From: Theocolax elegans
Taxonomy: Eukaryota > Arthropoda > Insecta > Hymenoptera > Cerocephalidae
DNA: 64,000 nucleotides
Assembly: GCA_026168455.1 (NCBI GenBank)
Contig: CM047425.1
Span: 10,204,001-10,268,000, forward strand
Direction: 5' to 3'
A program made the position numbers and the translations under genes. How positions within the stretch are numbered: the stretch's first letter is position 1; each line of letters begins with the position of its first letter. Positions 12,297-22,858 of the stretch are shown here, piece by piece. The notes under the pieces are model-generated. The model worked only from the letters and a program-made list of their open reading frames with translations, was not told the DNA's origin and ran no database searches.

Positions 12297-14828
12297 TCAG
12301 GCATTTAAATTTCTGAGAACTGGGAAATAAGAGCTATTTAAAAATCTAATATCGTCTTTCTTATTAATATTATTAACATCAAGTTTAATGTGTAACATTT
12401 CCGAAATAAGACGCTTTTTATAATTGATCTCCCTATCGACAATTTTTACACCATCCCAATCAAATTCATGTTTATTTAAAAACATATGTTGATTAATAAC
12501 TGAATCAGTATTGTTATTCTTTTTGTGTTCATTAATCCTCGTTTTTAGTAAACGTTTAGTTTCACCAACGTAAGATGCAGGACAGTCTTTACAATTTAAT
12601 TTATAAACAACATTCATCTGTTCAAACTTTTTTGTACCATCTTTACCCAGTTTAATAATAGAATTCAAACTTTTTTGAACTAATGGTAGAGTTTGAATAT
12701 TAACAGACCTTAATATGCGAGATAATTTATCAAAATTCTGAGAAAAAGGTAATGGTAAATAGGCAAGACGTTTAATTCTGGAAGTAGATTGAATATTTTT
12801 TTTAAATTTTAACTTATTTAGACGGAAGTGAATATTTTGTTTAATAAATTTGATATTGTAGTCATTGTCGATAAGTAGATTTTTTACAATATTTAAATTA
12901 GTTGTATGATATCGTACATCTGATAATAAAAAAGCTCTGTCTACTAAATTATAAATAACATTCTTTTTTGTTTGAGTTGGATGATTTGAAAAATAATTAA
13001 TCAATCGACCAGAAGCTAGTGGGTTTTGGGTACCAATTTGTTATAATACGATCATTTTCTCTAATTAAGGTAATGTCAAGAAAATTGATTTTTTGGTTTA
13101 TTTCTAATTCTGAAGTAAATTGTAAATTTTTATTATATGAAATTAAAAATATTTATAACTAAATTTACATGTTCTTTCTTAACACACAAGATAGTATCAT
13201 CAACGTATCTAAATAAAAAAGTGGTTTGCAATTATGTTCGTTCAATAATTTATTTAAGCAATCATTTTCCCAAATCATCCCATTACAATATCAGCAAATA
13301 ACGGAGAAATCGGAGAACCCATGGGAGTACCAGGAATTTGTTGATAATAGATATTGTTAAAAACAAAATATGTATTGTTGTAAAGAAATTTCGTACATAC
13401 TAAGATCTCATTGAACGGAATGCGACATTTATTATTAATAGAAGAAAAACGTCTTTCTAGACTATCTAATACTAAATTGCAAGGGATGTTAGTAAAAAGT
13501 GAAACAACATCCAATGAAAAATAAAACATGATCATTGTCTAAAATAACATCCTTTAATTTTTCTTTCAAATGAAAACTATTGTTAATGTGAGATTTCGGT
13601 AATTTAATAGCTGTTTTTAATTCATTGTAAATTATTTTAGCAAGAAAATGTGTAGGGCTATTAACTAAAGAAATGATAGGTCTTAACGGGTTATCAATCT
13701 TATGGATTTTTGGTAAACCATAACCTTTCGCTAAACAAGTATTAGAACAGGTGAGTGCATTAGTGTGAAATTTGTGTTGTAAAAATTCATGATTATTTAA
13801 ATGTTTCAAAATTTTAGAAGTAGAAGATTGTAAGTTTTTTAATGGATTCTTAGAAATACACCTATAGACAGAATTATCCGAAAAAATGTTAGTCATTTTT
13901 GTAACATAATCGGATTTGTACATACAAACTGTTTTGTTACCTTTATCCGAAGTAGTAAAAATATTTTGGATTGTTATTTAAAAAAAATTTTTGTAGTATT
14001 AATTTTATTGATAAGAACTTTTTCTTTACTATCTGAATGAGTTTTTGTTTTTATGGTTAAATTGATGTTATTATCACTTGTTCTCTAATATTTGAACTAA
14101 CAACTTTACTGATATCTAAAGTTTGCAAACAATTTTCCGTGCTTTTAATGATATCAATAACTATTGGATTCGATAAATTCGATTTAAGACTAAAATTCGG
14201 ACCAAGAGTAACAATGTCTTTAACTTCATTAGGAATATCTATTTTGTTAAATTTATTAACCAGCTGTTATTATCTGACCTAGTCACCATTGTATTTAATG
14301 ATTTAATTTTTAAATCCTTTAAGTGTCAAATTTTTCAGTAATAGAGCATCCTGTTTACTTCGTAACTTAAAATATTTCTGAGTAGTCATGTCAAAGAAAA
14401 CTTTAAATACATCTTTATCTGTCACACAATCATAAATTTTTTGTTTAAGATTATTAAGAGATTTCTGAATAAAATTTATATAAAAAATTAATATCTCTAA
14501 TTCCAGATTCAAAATTTTTCTTAAAAAATAGTTTCTTACAATCCTTGATTTTGTTTTTACAAGTAAAACTTTGGAAGGACAGGGCTTTAAAACGCTTACT
14601 TATGTCAAGAATATGCTGTGGAACAATGTCACTGTGTCTGCATTTGACGGAGGAACGTTCTCTGTGATGTTACCGCCACAAGTCGGTAGTTAAGATTAAT
14701 CCAATTCTTCAAGTACTTTTGATGTGCGAACCATAATTTTCTTCGATATATTTGAAGTAGGAGTATCGTTTTGAGTCCATTTCCGATCGAAGACTCAGGT
14801 TTTCATAAATATGATGAGCGCTCTCCAT
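12297..14828 (-). pseudogene. Penelope-like retroelement ORF (RT + GIY-YIG), frameshifted
   Basis: The most complete Penelope copy. The start is an ATG at 14828 in ACCATGG context, just after the upstream terminal segment; the stop is near 12297. In order: a weakly conserved N-terminal region (14.8-13.95 kb, several breaks); RT with GLPKIHK...RPIIS (~13.7 kb), DVVSLFTNIP (motif A, ~13.5 kb), GTPMGSPISPLFAD (motif B, ~13.3 kb) and YVDD (13195-13206); then a linker and a GIY-YIG nuclease with CKDCPASYVGETKR (~12555-12610). These are the diagnostic Penelope domains: cDNA synthesis primed at a nicked target. The frame is interrupted at several points (e.g. around 13.0-13.27, 13.5 and 13.95-14.3 kb), so it is not functional as read. 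Confidence 0.9.
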
Positions 14829-14835
14829 GGTAATT

Positions 14836-15114
14836 AGTAGGAATTTGTCGATCTGACGGAGGCGAACGGAAAAGAAAAAAAACACAAAAAGTTTTTTCTT
14901 CCAAGCGAACGTTTCGTTGGCTTGGTCCTGCCAACCTCTTCAGGGCTATTTTTATTGATAACACACAATAAACAAATTAACAGAACGCACAAACAATATT
15001 GAAAAACTTAGATATAAAAAAATACCTTTTTTATAATCGGATAACCGATTCGTCAAGCGGTTAGATAAACAGTCAACATAAGCAAAACTCGGTGTATTTA
15101 TATATATCGCTAAA
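14836..15114 (-). repeat. Upstream terminal segment (pLTR) of Penelope copy B, truncated
   Basis: Direct copy of 11984-12260, lying 8 bp before the ORF start. It is cut at ATATCGCTAAAG by the foldback element at 15115. A degenerate hammerhead-like motif lies at 14904-14947, with an extra base in the GTC region and one before CTGAAGA. Confidence 0.75.
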
Positions 15115-15651
15115 GAATTTATGCAGCAAGAAAATTTTCGATACAGAAAATTTAAGGTTAATAGGTTATCAGACCTATAACCAAGTCGTAATATTAAAAC
15201 TGAGACTTTCATATTTTTAAAAACTTATCTGAGTAATCTGGTATGATCATCTTCATAATTTAGACCTGGTCGATCACTGCGACGAAGATTTTATTAGCAT
15301 CCGCGCGGCAGCGCAAACAAATTCTCAAAGTCGTCACACTGAAAGTTGCATCGATGCGAAGTCAAACGTTAAACTAAAGATGCAAGGATATGTTTAATGC
15401 AACTTCGCATCGATGCAACTTCAGTTGTACGGACTTTGAGAATTTGTTTGCGCTGCCGCTGCGGATGCTAAAAATCTTCGTCGGAGTGAACGCACCAGGT
15501 CTAAATTATGAAGATGATCAATACCAGATTACTCAGATAAGTTTAAAAATATGAAAGTCTTTCAGTTTTAATAATACGACTTGGTTATAGGTCTGATAAA
15601 CCTATTAACCTTAAATTTTCTGTATCGAAATTTTTCTGCTGCCATAAATTC
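15115..15651. mobile_element. Foldback element interrupting Penelope terminal segment
   Basis: GAATTTATGCAGCAAGAAAA at the left and its diverged inverse (GAAATTTTTCTGCTGCCATAAATTC) at the right bound arms of roughly 240 bp around a short centre (~15355-15395). The arms share AGGTTAATAGG / CCTATTAACCTT, CAAACAAATTCTCAAAG and GCATCGATGC. The arms are near-perfect but not identical. I see no clear target duplication and no coding capacity. The termini are unlike the two TTAA foldbacks. Confidence 0.75.
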
Positions 15652-15834
15652 TTTTCCGATATCTTACACATTTTCTTACTTTTTTAAGTTTAAAAAAAAT
15701 ATTTCGATACTTTGTGTTTTGCTTTTTTTCCAGATACGCCAAATCGGAGACGGAGCGAATTTTTAAGTAGGGCTGTGCAAGAAAATGCTGCAGTGTACGA
15801 GATCAAAGACGCAGCGATCTATTAATTTCCGTGA

Positions 15835-16297
15835 AAAAATGATGTCATGTGTCACACATGTTATAAACATGTACATCATGTATTCAGGTACATGTAGCCT
15901 ACAGTACATTATGAAAATTTCTACATTTTGTACGTGTCGCCTATGTGTAGCTTCCATGTAGATATTGTAAATATATGTAGTGTACCTGAGATATTTATGG
16001 AGTGCACTCTATAAACATCTCAAATACCACTAAATATTATAATATCTACACATAAGCTTACATGAGTGTTGAGGTAGAAAAAAGAAAGTATCCACACGCT
16101 TATAATATACATATTCGTTATACATTTGGCAGATATCACATGTATAAAACATCAATCCCACACGAACCAAACACGAATGTACATGCATTTCTAATATGGG
16201 ATTCGGTCACAAGATACATGCATGATACATGTTTTAAACAACATGTCGTACACACGTTTTTATATGTATTACATGTAATTTTTTTTACGCGGTGACA
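15835..16297. other. ACATGT-rich stretch upstream of block copy 3
   Basis: CATG-centred palindromes (ACATGT, ACATGCAT) occur repeatedly, including TAAACATGTACAT and ATACATGTTTTAAACAACATG. No gene is supported; the 64- and 77-codon ORFs lack motifs. Its last ~110 bp are copied at 8454-8568. Confidence 0.5.
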
Positions 16298-18460
16298 TTA
16301 AGTCATGAAATATTTGTAATTTACGATTGTTATGGAGTTTTAAAATTATTACTTGAGCGGTGAAATTGATAAATACATTGCTTTTTATGATTGTAATTTT
16401 TGATTCATCAACAAAGTTATAGGATCGCCATTTAGGTGTGCAAAAGCCAGTATGTTGGGTTCCAATATCTATATTTACACTTTTTGATCAATTTACCTAA
16501 AAACGGTTAAATAAAGAATGTTTTAAAAAAATTTTCTCTCATAAATAGTCTATCCTAATCTACCACGTATACTGAATTTTAAACTAAAATGTTATTGTGT
16601 TTTTGAGAATCATCCCTACCATAAAAATCGAATATGTGACACTATTGAGGTTACGCTACCATTGTGGTAAGACTTTTCTTTCAGTTATATTATGGACAAA
16701 TAAAGGTGTCTCCTGGTTTATTATGGTTTAAGGTTTATCTAGGGAAGAATAAAATTTACTATGGCACCGTGTTAAATATGATTTATCTCCTTGATGAAAT
16801 AGACTGTATTAACATTGCAATAAAAAAACTGTACTTGCCAAATTATGCATAAAATAAATTATATGTAAAAAACGTAAATAATTTTTACTAAAATTTGGAC
16901 TGATTTTTTAATCACGTTTCGTACATATATAATCATGTTTTGTTGTTACTGTTAAAATGTAATTAAAGTAATGTATTAACTTAATAATTAATTAAATTTA
17001 TTATTCATTATTTTATTTATTAATGTGTTATTTATTTTTATTAATTTATTATTTATTTATTTACTGCACCTATTCGATGAAATGTTCCCGAGCAACCTGC
17101 TGTAAGTCTACTGTAGAAAAAAAAATCAGAGTACAAATTCATATAATTAATAAAAAAATATGAAAAAGGTAACATTAATACAATGTGTTTAAAAATTTCA
17201 TATATAAATTTAAATTTTACGAAAAAAATTAATTACATTATATCGAACATTTATTCTTCAACTTTAATCTAGACTCGCCTCCCTGGTTCAATCCTATATA
17301 TGCCGGTAACAACGAACCTCCATATTACACACGTTAAAATGTAAAATCGAGTATATTCAATACGTATATACGTGCATATAATATACATAACCTATAATAT
17401 ACATTAGCATCACATATATACACACGATATGAACTTTCCGTAAAATATCTAAGTGGTCGGTTCTCGATGTTCGACGTTCCATATATATAATATACATACA
17501 CATTCATCGGAATTTATAATTTTATATTGTGAATTACCGCCCTTAACCCGGCCTTTTCGTATATACATATATATATATACACGTCGTTATAATACGAGGG
17601 AGGTCGGGGAGAAAGCCGAAGCGTGCATATATATACGTATATATATATATACGTTGTGTAATTCTCCTTGGACGATGGAGCATTACATCGACGTTAATCG
17701 AGAACAAAGTTGCCGCGGAGAACGAGAGACTCGTATATACATACATATACATACGTATATAACTACGATGCTACCTACCAGCCTGTCGAACTTTCGCCCT
17801 CGCTTCTCTTACTACTCTTCGTCTATGCGTGTGTGTGTGTAAATGTGCCTGTGAGTATGAGAGTATGTGCGTTTATGAATGTGTATGCGTATGTATTATG
17901 TATGTATGTACATGGTATGTGTGTATTTGTATATGTGTGCGTATATGCGTTGTGTGTATGTCTGTAGTTGGAGTTTGCAGATATTAATTACGCGCGTAAT
18001 TAATCGTATCAAATTTCCTAGCCGTATTTATGTACACCACGCAGTAATATAAACAATGTGTGCGTGGGTGTCTATGACGTGTGGTGCATGGGTTTTTTTT
18101 ATTTATGGGTTACAGTGTCTTTTTATCTTCTTGGTTGATTTTTTCCGTTTCGTTATTAAGGGGGCAGTTTTTTTTAGGTTTGTTGAAGTTAAGATGTTGT
18201 TGATATTGTGAGTGCGATTGATTTTAAGAAATATTAATAAATTTTGATTTATGGGTTTAGTAATTATTTTATTTGTGTATTCGTTAAATAATACAATAAT
18301 TAATTGTTTAAATTGAATAAAACAGTAATTATTCACTAATTAAATAATATAGTATTAATGGATAATGAATGTGTAGTAAATAATCAATAAATTAATTACT
18401 ATAACTCATAAATAACATGTATATATAAAAGCGATTAGTTGAGCAATAACAATAATTAAA
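16298..18460. repeat. Triplicated block, copy 3 (with unoccupied Penelope site)
   Basis: Third copy of the block, more diverged than copies 1 and 2 and with some internal deletions (near 16,700-16,760). It ends ...AACAATAATTAAACGATTAATTG, continuing uninterrupted where copy 2 enters Penelope sequence, so it preserves the empty target. Confidence 0.85.
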
Positions 18461-18825
18461 CGATTAATTGTTAGTCATTGTAATTTTATTTAATTAATAA
18501 ATTAATCAACAATAGTGGAAATGGATCGATTTGACTATTAATTACTGTTTGGTGAAATATTTACTTCCTTTGATTTTTCTTATTAGAGAACCTTGTATCT
18601 GTAGGAAAAAAAATTACACCTACACATTTTTTTTTTAAATTAATATAGAAATTGTGTCGGTCTTGCTGAGCTAACGTCTAACGGCTCTAAGAACTTCAAG
18701 TTGCTCGCTCGAAAAGGCACGACAATTCGCCGTGTATCAATCCCGAGGACGACATTATGAAGGCTACAAGCCGCCAGACATAAACCAGAAGGAAAAGAAG
18801 AAGCAAATAAAATACTAAGTTATAA
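18461..18825. repeat. Target-flanking segment, copy a (truncated)
   Basis: Sequence following the TAATTAAACGA target: TTAGTCATTG, GAAATGGATCGATTTGAC, TTGCTGAGCTAACGTCTAACG and AGCCGCCAGACATAAACC. It recurs at 20502 and 21731. This copy stops at ACTAAGTTATAAAA where inverted Penelope sequence begins, whereas the other two continue. Confidence 0.8.
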
Positions 18826-19084
18826 AAAAATACCTTTTTTTATAATCGGATAACCGATTCGTCAAGCGGTTAGATAAACAGTCAACATAAGCAAAACTCG
18901 GTGTATTAATATATATATCGCTAAAGGTAGTGTAACGTAAACATTGTACAACTGTCAAATCAGGCATTTAAATTTCTGAGAACTGGGAAATAAGAGCTAT
19001 TTAAAAATCTAATATCGTCTTTCTTATTAATATTATTAACATCAAGTTTAATGTGTAACATTTCCGAAATAAGACGCTTTTTTT
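18826..19084 (-). pseudogene. Penelope-like fragment (C-terminus and terminal segment), inverted
   Basis: Minus-strand fragment with part of the terminal segment (TATAATCGGATAACCG) and the last coding codons (ending FLNSSYFPVLRNLNA). It terminates at a T run at 19080 and is joined directly to a plus-strand Penelope copy, so the two form an inverted pair with ~0.9 kb between the matching arms (18826-19080 and ~19975-20240). Confidence 0.8.
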
Positions 19085-20102
19085 TCCATGGGTTCTCCGC
19101 TTTCTCCGTTATTTGCTGATATTGTAATGGATGATTTGAAAAATGATTGCTTAAATAAATTATTGAACGAACATAATTGCAAACCACTTTTTTATTTTAG
19201 ATACGTTGATGATACTATCTTGTGTGTTAAGAAAGAACATGTAAATTTAGTTATAAATATTTTTAATTCATATAATAAAAATTTACAATTTACTTCAGAA
19301 TTAGAAATAAACCAAAAATCAATTTTCTTGACATTACCTTAATTAGAGAAAATGATCGTATTATAACAAATTGGTACCAAAAACCCATAGCTTCTGGTCG
19401 ATTGATTAATTATTTTTCAAATCATCCAACTCAAACAAAAAAAGAATGTTATTTATAATTTAGTAGACAGAGCTTTTTTATTATCAGATGTACGATATCA
19501 TACAACTAATTTAAATATTGTAAAAAATCTACTTATCGACAATGACTACAATATCAAATTTATTAAACAAAATATTCACTTCCGTCTAAATAAGTTAAAA
19601 TTTAAAAAAAATATTCAATCTACTTCCAGAATTAAACGTCTTGCCTATTTACCATTACCTTTTTCTCAGAATTTTGATAAATTATCTCGCATATTAAGGT
19701 CTGTTAATATTCAAACTCTACCATTAGTTCAAAAAAGTTTGAATTCTATTATTAAACTGGGTAAAGATGGTACAAAAAAGTTTGAACAGATGAATGTTGT
19801 TTATAAATTAAATTGTAAAGACTGTCCTGCATCTTACGTTGGTGAAACTAAACGTTTACTAAAAACGAGGATTAATGAACACAAAAGAATAACAATACTG
19901 ATTCAGTTATTAATCAACATATGTTTTTAAATAAACATGAATTTGATTGGGATGGTGTAAAATTGTCGATAGGGAGATCAATTATAAAAAGCGTCTTATT
20001 CGGAATGTTACACATTAACTTGATGTTAATAATATTAATAAGAAAGACGATATAGATTTTTAAATAGCTCTTATTTCCCAGTTCTCAGAAATTTAAATGC
20101 CT
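19085..20102 (+). pseudogene. Penelope-like copy C (RT motif B to GIY-YIG)
   Basis: Plus-oriented. It begins inside RT motif B (MGSPLSPLFADIVM), has YVDD at 19202-19213, then the linker and GIY-YIG core CKDCPASYVGETKR (~19820-19850), ending at FPVLRNLNA (~20100). At least four single-base breaks split the frame (near 19335, 19450, 19890 and 19970-20050). N-terminal RT motifs are missing. Same family as copies A and B and close to them in sequence. Confidence 0.9.
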
Positions 20103-20372
20103 GATTTGACAGTTTGTCCAATGTTTACGTTACCCTACCTTTAGCGATATATATATAATTAACCGAGTTTTGCTTATGTTGACTGGTTTATCTAACCGCT
20201 TGACGAATCGGTTATCCGATTATAAAAAAAGGTATTTTTTTATATCTAAGTTTTTCAATATTGTTTGTGCGTTCTGTTAATTTGTTTATTTGTGTGTTAT
20301 CAATAAAAAATAGCCTGAAGAGGTTGGCAGGACCAAGCCAACGAAACGTCGCTTGGAAGAAAAACTTTTTGT

Positions 20373-20418
<46 letters not shown>

Positions 20419-20490
20419 CTTTTCCTTCGCCTCCGTCAGATCGACAAATTCCTACTAATTACCATGGAGAGCGCTCATCATATTTATGAA
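20103..20490 (+). repeat. Penelope terminal segment (pLTR) after copy C
   Basis: Contains TTATCCGATTATAAAAAAGG, the hammerhead-like core, a 45-base T run (20374-20418) where minus copies have only a short mixed A-rich tract, and AAATTCCTACTAATTACCATGG followed by ~27 bases matching the start of the Penelope ORF. That arrangement is a partial tandem (terminal segment plus beginning of a next unit), as seen for Penelope insertions. It ends at the TAATTAAACGA target sequence. Confidence 0.8.
20312..20353 (+). ncRNA. Hammerhead-ribozyme-like motif (Penelope, copy C)
   Basis: AGC, CTGAAGA (20315-20321), stem II GTTGGC (20323-20328)/GCCAAC (20337-20342), GAA, ACGT, C, GCT. All core bases are present. 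ACGT is self-complementary, so stem III could form between two transcripts, as proposed for dimeric hammerheads. Confidence 0.7.
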
Positions 20491-20677
20491 TAATTAAACG
20501 ATTCATTGTTAGTCAATTGTTAATTTTATTTAATTAATAAATTAATCAATAATAGTGGAAATAGATCGATTTGACTATTAATTACTGTTTGGTGAAAAAT
20601 ATTTACTTCCTTTGATTTTTACTTATATAGAGAACCTTGTATCTGTAGGGAAAAAAATTACAATTACACATTTTTTT

Positions 20678-20983
20678 TTAATTAATATAGAAATTTGTCG
20701 GTCTTGCTGAGCTAACGTCTAACGACTCTAAGAACTTCAAGTTGCTCGCTCGAAAAGGCACGACAATTCGCCGTGTATCAATCCCGAGGACAACATTATG
20801 AAAGCTACAAGCCGCCAGACATAAACCAGAACGAGAAAGAAGAAGCAAATAAAATACTAAGTTATAAAATTGAAAATATTTTAATATAAGAAAGAAAGAA
20901 ATTTTAAGTATGTGTTTCGTTTTGAGACCACCAGAGCTCATCAGTGGGGCGCAGACAGTCCTTGCCCCAGATACACAAGACAA
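20678..20983 (-). other. Duplicated unknown 101-codon ORF, copy 1
   Basis: A minus-strand ORF beginning MSCVSGARTVCAPLMSSGG, identical in length and translation to 21909-22214. It has a hydrophobic middle but no domain I recognise. The related flank copy at 18461-18825 stops before the start codon. Identity between the two copies reflects the recent 1.2 kb duplication and is not evidence of selection. More likely non-coding. Confidence 0.2.
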
Positions 20984-21519
20984 TATTACGGAATCAAAAT
21001 AATGATAAACTTAAATTTCGGTATCGTAAGCACGAATGAACGGAGCCTATATAAGTACACATAAGATGGAAATTCTGATTGTGGATGAAATAGCGCCCCC
21101 TAACACACTACACATTTTTTGTTAGAGTCTTCTTTTAGGTTAAGATTTTTTTTGGGATGGTGTAAAAATTGTCGATAGGGAGATCAATTATAAAAAGCGT
21201 CTTATTTCGGAAATGTTACACATTAAACTTGATGTTAATAATATTAATAAGAAAGACGATATTAGATTTTTAAATAGCTCTTATTTCCCAGTTCTCAGAA
21301 ATTTAAATGCCTGATTTGACAGTTGTACAATGTTTACGTTACACTACTTTAGCGATATATATATAATTACACCGAGTTTTGCTTATGTTGACTGTTTATC
21401 TAACCGCTTGACGAATCGGTTTATCCGATTATAAAAAAGGTATTTTTTTATATCTAAGTTTTTTCAATATTGTTTGTGCGTTCTGTTAATTTGTTATTTG
21501 TGTGTTATCAATAAAAAAT

Positions 21520-21560
21520 AGCCTGAAGAGGTTGGCAGACCAAGCCAACGAAACGTCGCT
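21520..21560 (+). ncRNA. Hammerhead-ribozyme-like motif (Penelope, copy D)
   Basis: AGC, CTGAAGA, GTTGGC/GCCAAC, GAAACGTC, GCT. Same core as at 20312, with two fewer bases in the stem II loop region. Confidence 0.7.
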
Positions 21561-21579
21561 TGGAAGAAAAACTTTTTGT

Positions 21580-21646
<67 letters not shown>

Positions 21647-21908
21647 CTTTTCCTTCGCCCTCCGTCAGATCGACAAATTCCTACTAATTACCATGGAGAG
21701 CGCTCATCCTATTTATGAATAATTAAACGATTCATTGTTAGTCAATTGTTAATTTTATTTAATTAATAAATTAATCAATAATAGTGGAAATAGATCGATT
21801 TGACTATTAATTACTGTTTGGTGAAAAATATTTTACTTCCTTTGATTTTTACTTATATAGAGAACCTTGTATCTGTAGGGAAAAAAATTACAATTACACA
21901 TTTTTTTT

Positions 21909-22214
21909 TTAATTAATATAGAAATTTGTCGGTCTTGCTGAGCTAACGTCTAACGACTCTAAGAACTTCAAGTTGCTCGCTCGAAAAGGCACGACAATTC
22001 GCCGTGTATCAATCCCGAGGACAACATTATGAAAGCTACAAGCCGCCAGACATAAACCAGAACGAGAAAGAAGAAGCAAATAAAATACTAAGTTATAAAA
22101 TTGAAAATATTTTAATATAAGAAAGAAAGAAATTTTAAGTATGTGTTTCGTTTTGAGACCACCAGAGCTCATCAGTGGGGCGCAGACAGTCCTTGCCCCA
22201 GATACACAAGACAA
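21909..22214 (-). other. Duplicated unknown 101-codon ORF, copy 2
   Basis: Same ORF as 20678-20983 in the second tandem unit. No motif or neighbour suggests a role. Confidence 0.2.
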
Positions 22215-22689
22215 TATTACGGAATCAAAATAATGATAAACTTAAATTTCGGTATCGTAAGCACGAATGAACGGAGCCTATATAAGTACACATAAGATGG
22301 AAATTCTGATTGTGGATGAAATAGCGCCCCCTAACACACTACACATTTTTTGTTAGAGTCTTCTTTTAGGTTAAGATTTTTTTTGTTCTTTCTGTCTGTT
22401 GTTTGTGTTTGCCGAGGTTAGGGTGTCGATGGACTTATAAATATTATATATAAATATATGTATCAATCGATCTACAATTCAGCTGTCATTTCATTAATTA
22501 CGAATTATTTCATTAATAACATAACCGTATAATAAAAATTTAAGGAAAACTTCAGTCTAACCTAATTTATTTGTTATTTCTGTACACGATAAGAAATACT
22601 CCATCGTGATAATTACTTAAAATTTATAAATGTCTTTTTCACCCTGATCATTAAAAGTCTACTTTATTAACCTCTACGAATGGAATAAA

Positions 22690-22845
22690 ATTGCATTTTA
22701 TTCCTTCCATGCCTTTATTCCCCGTAAACTCACTTTACTTCCCACAGATTCATTTTATTCTCCGTAGATCCATTTTATTCGTCGTAGACATATTTTATTT
22801 ATCATAGACTCATTTTATTCAACGTAGACTTACTTTTTTGTTTTG
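22690..22845. repeat. Degenerate ~23-25 bp minisatellite
   Basis: Repeats of CATTTTATTC plus CGTAGAC/CATAGAC-type sequence recur about six times (e.g. CGTAGATCCATTTTATTC, CGTAGACATATTTTATT, CATAGACTCATTTTATTC), diverged from each other. Confidence 0.65.
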
Positions 22846-22858
22846 TACACTTACCTGG

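Larger units (their letters stand above)
19948..21151. repeat. Tandem duplication unit 1 (PLE tail + flank)
   Basis: From ATTGGGATGGTGTAAAA in the Penelope 3' coding end through the terminal segment and the target-flanking segment to AGGTTAAGATTTTTTTT. The same order repeats at 21152-22382, with the junction at TTTTTTTTGGGATGG. The two units are close to identical over the flank part. Confidence 0.85.
21152..22382. repeat. Tandem duplication unit 2 (PLE tail + flank)
   Basis: Repeat of 19948-21151. It holds a Penelope coding tail (to ~21313), the terminal segment with hammerhead-like core (21520-21560), a 66-base T run (21581-21646), and the flank segment to 22382, beyond which the sequence (TTCTTTCTGTCTGTTG) is single copy. 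Confidence 0.85.

Noticed and set aside
10842..22382. CRISPR-like or telomeric array
   Set aside because: Repeat units are kilobase-sized with Penelope coding sequence; there is no regular short repeat/spacer pattern and no TTAGG telomere repeat.
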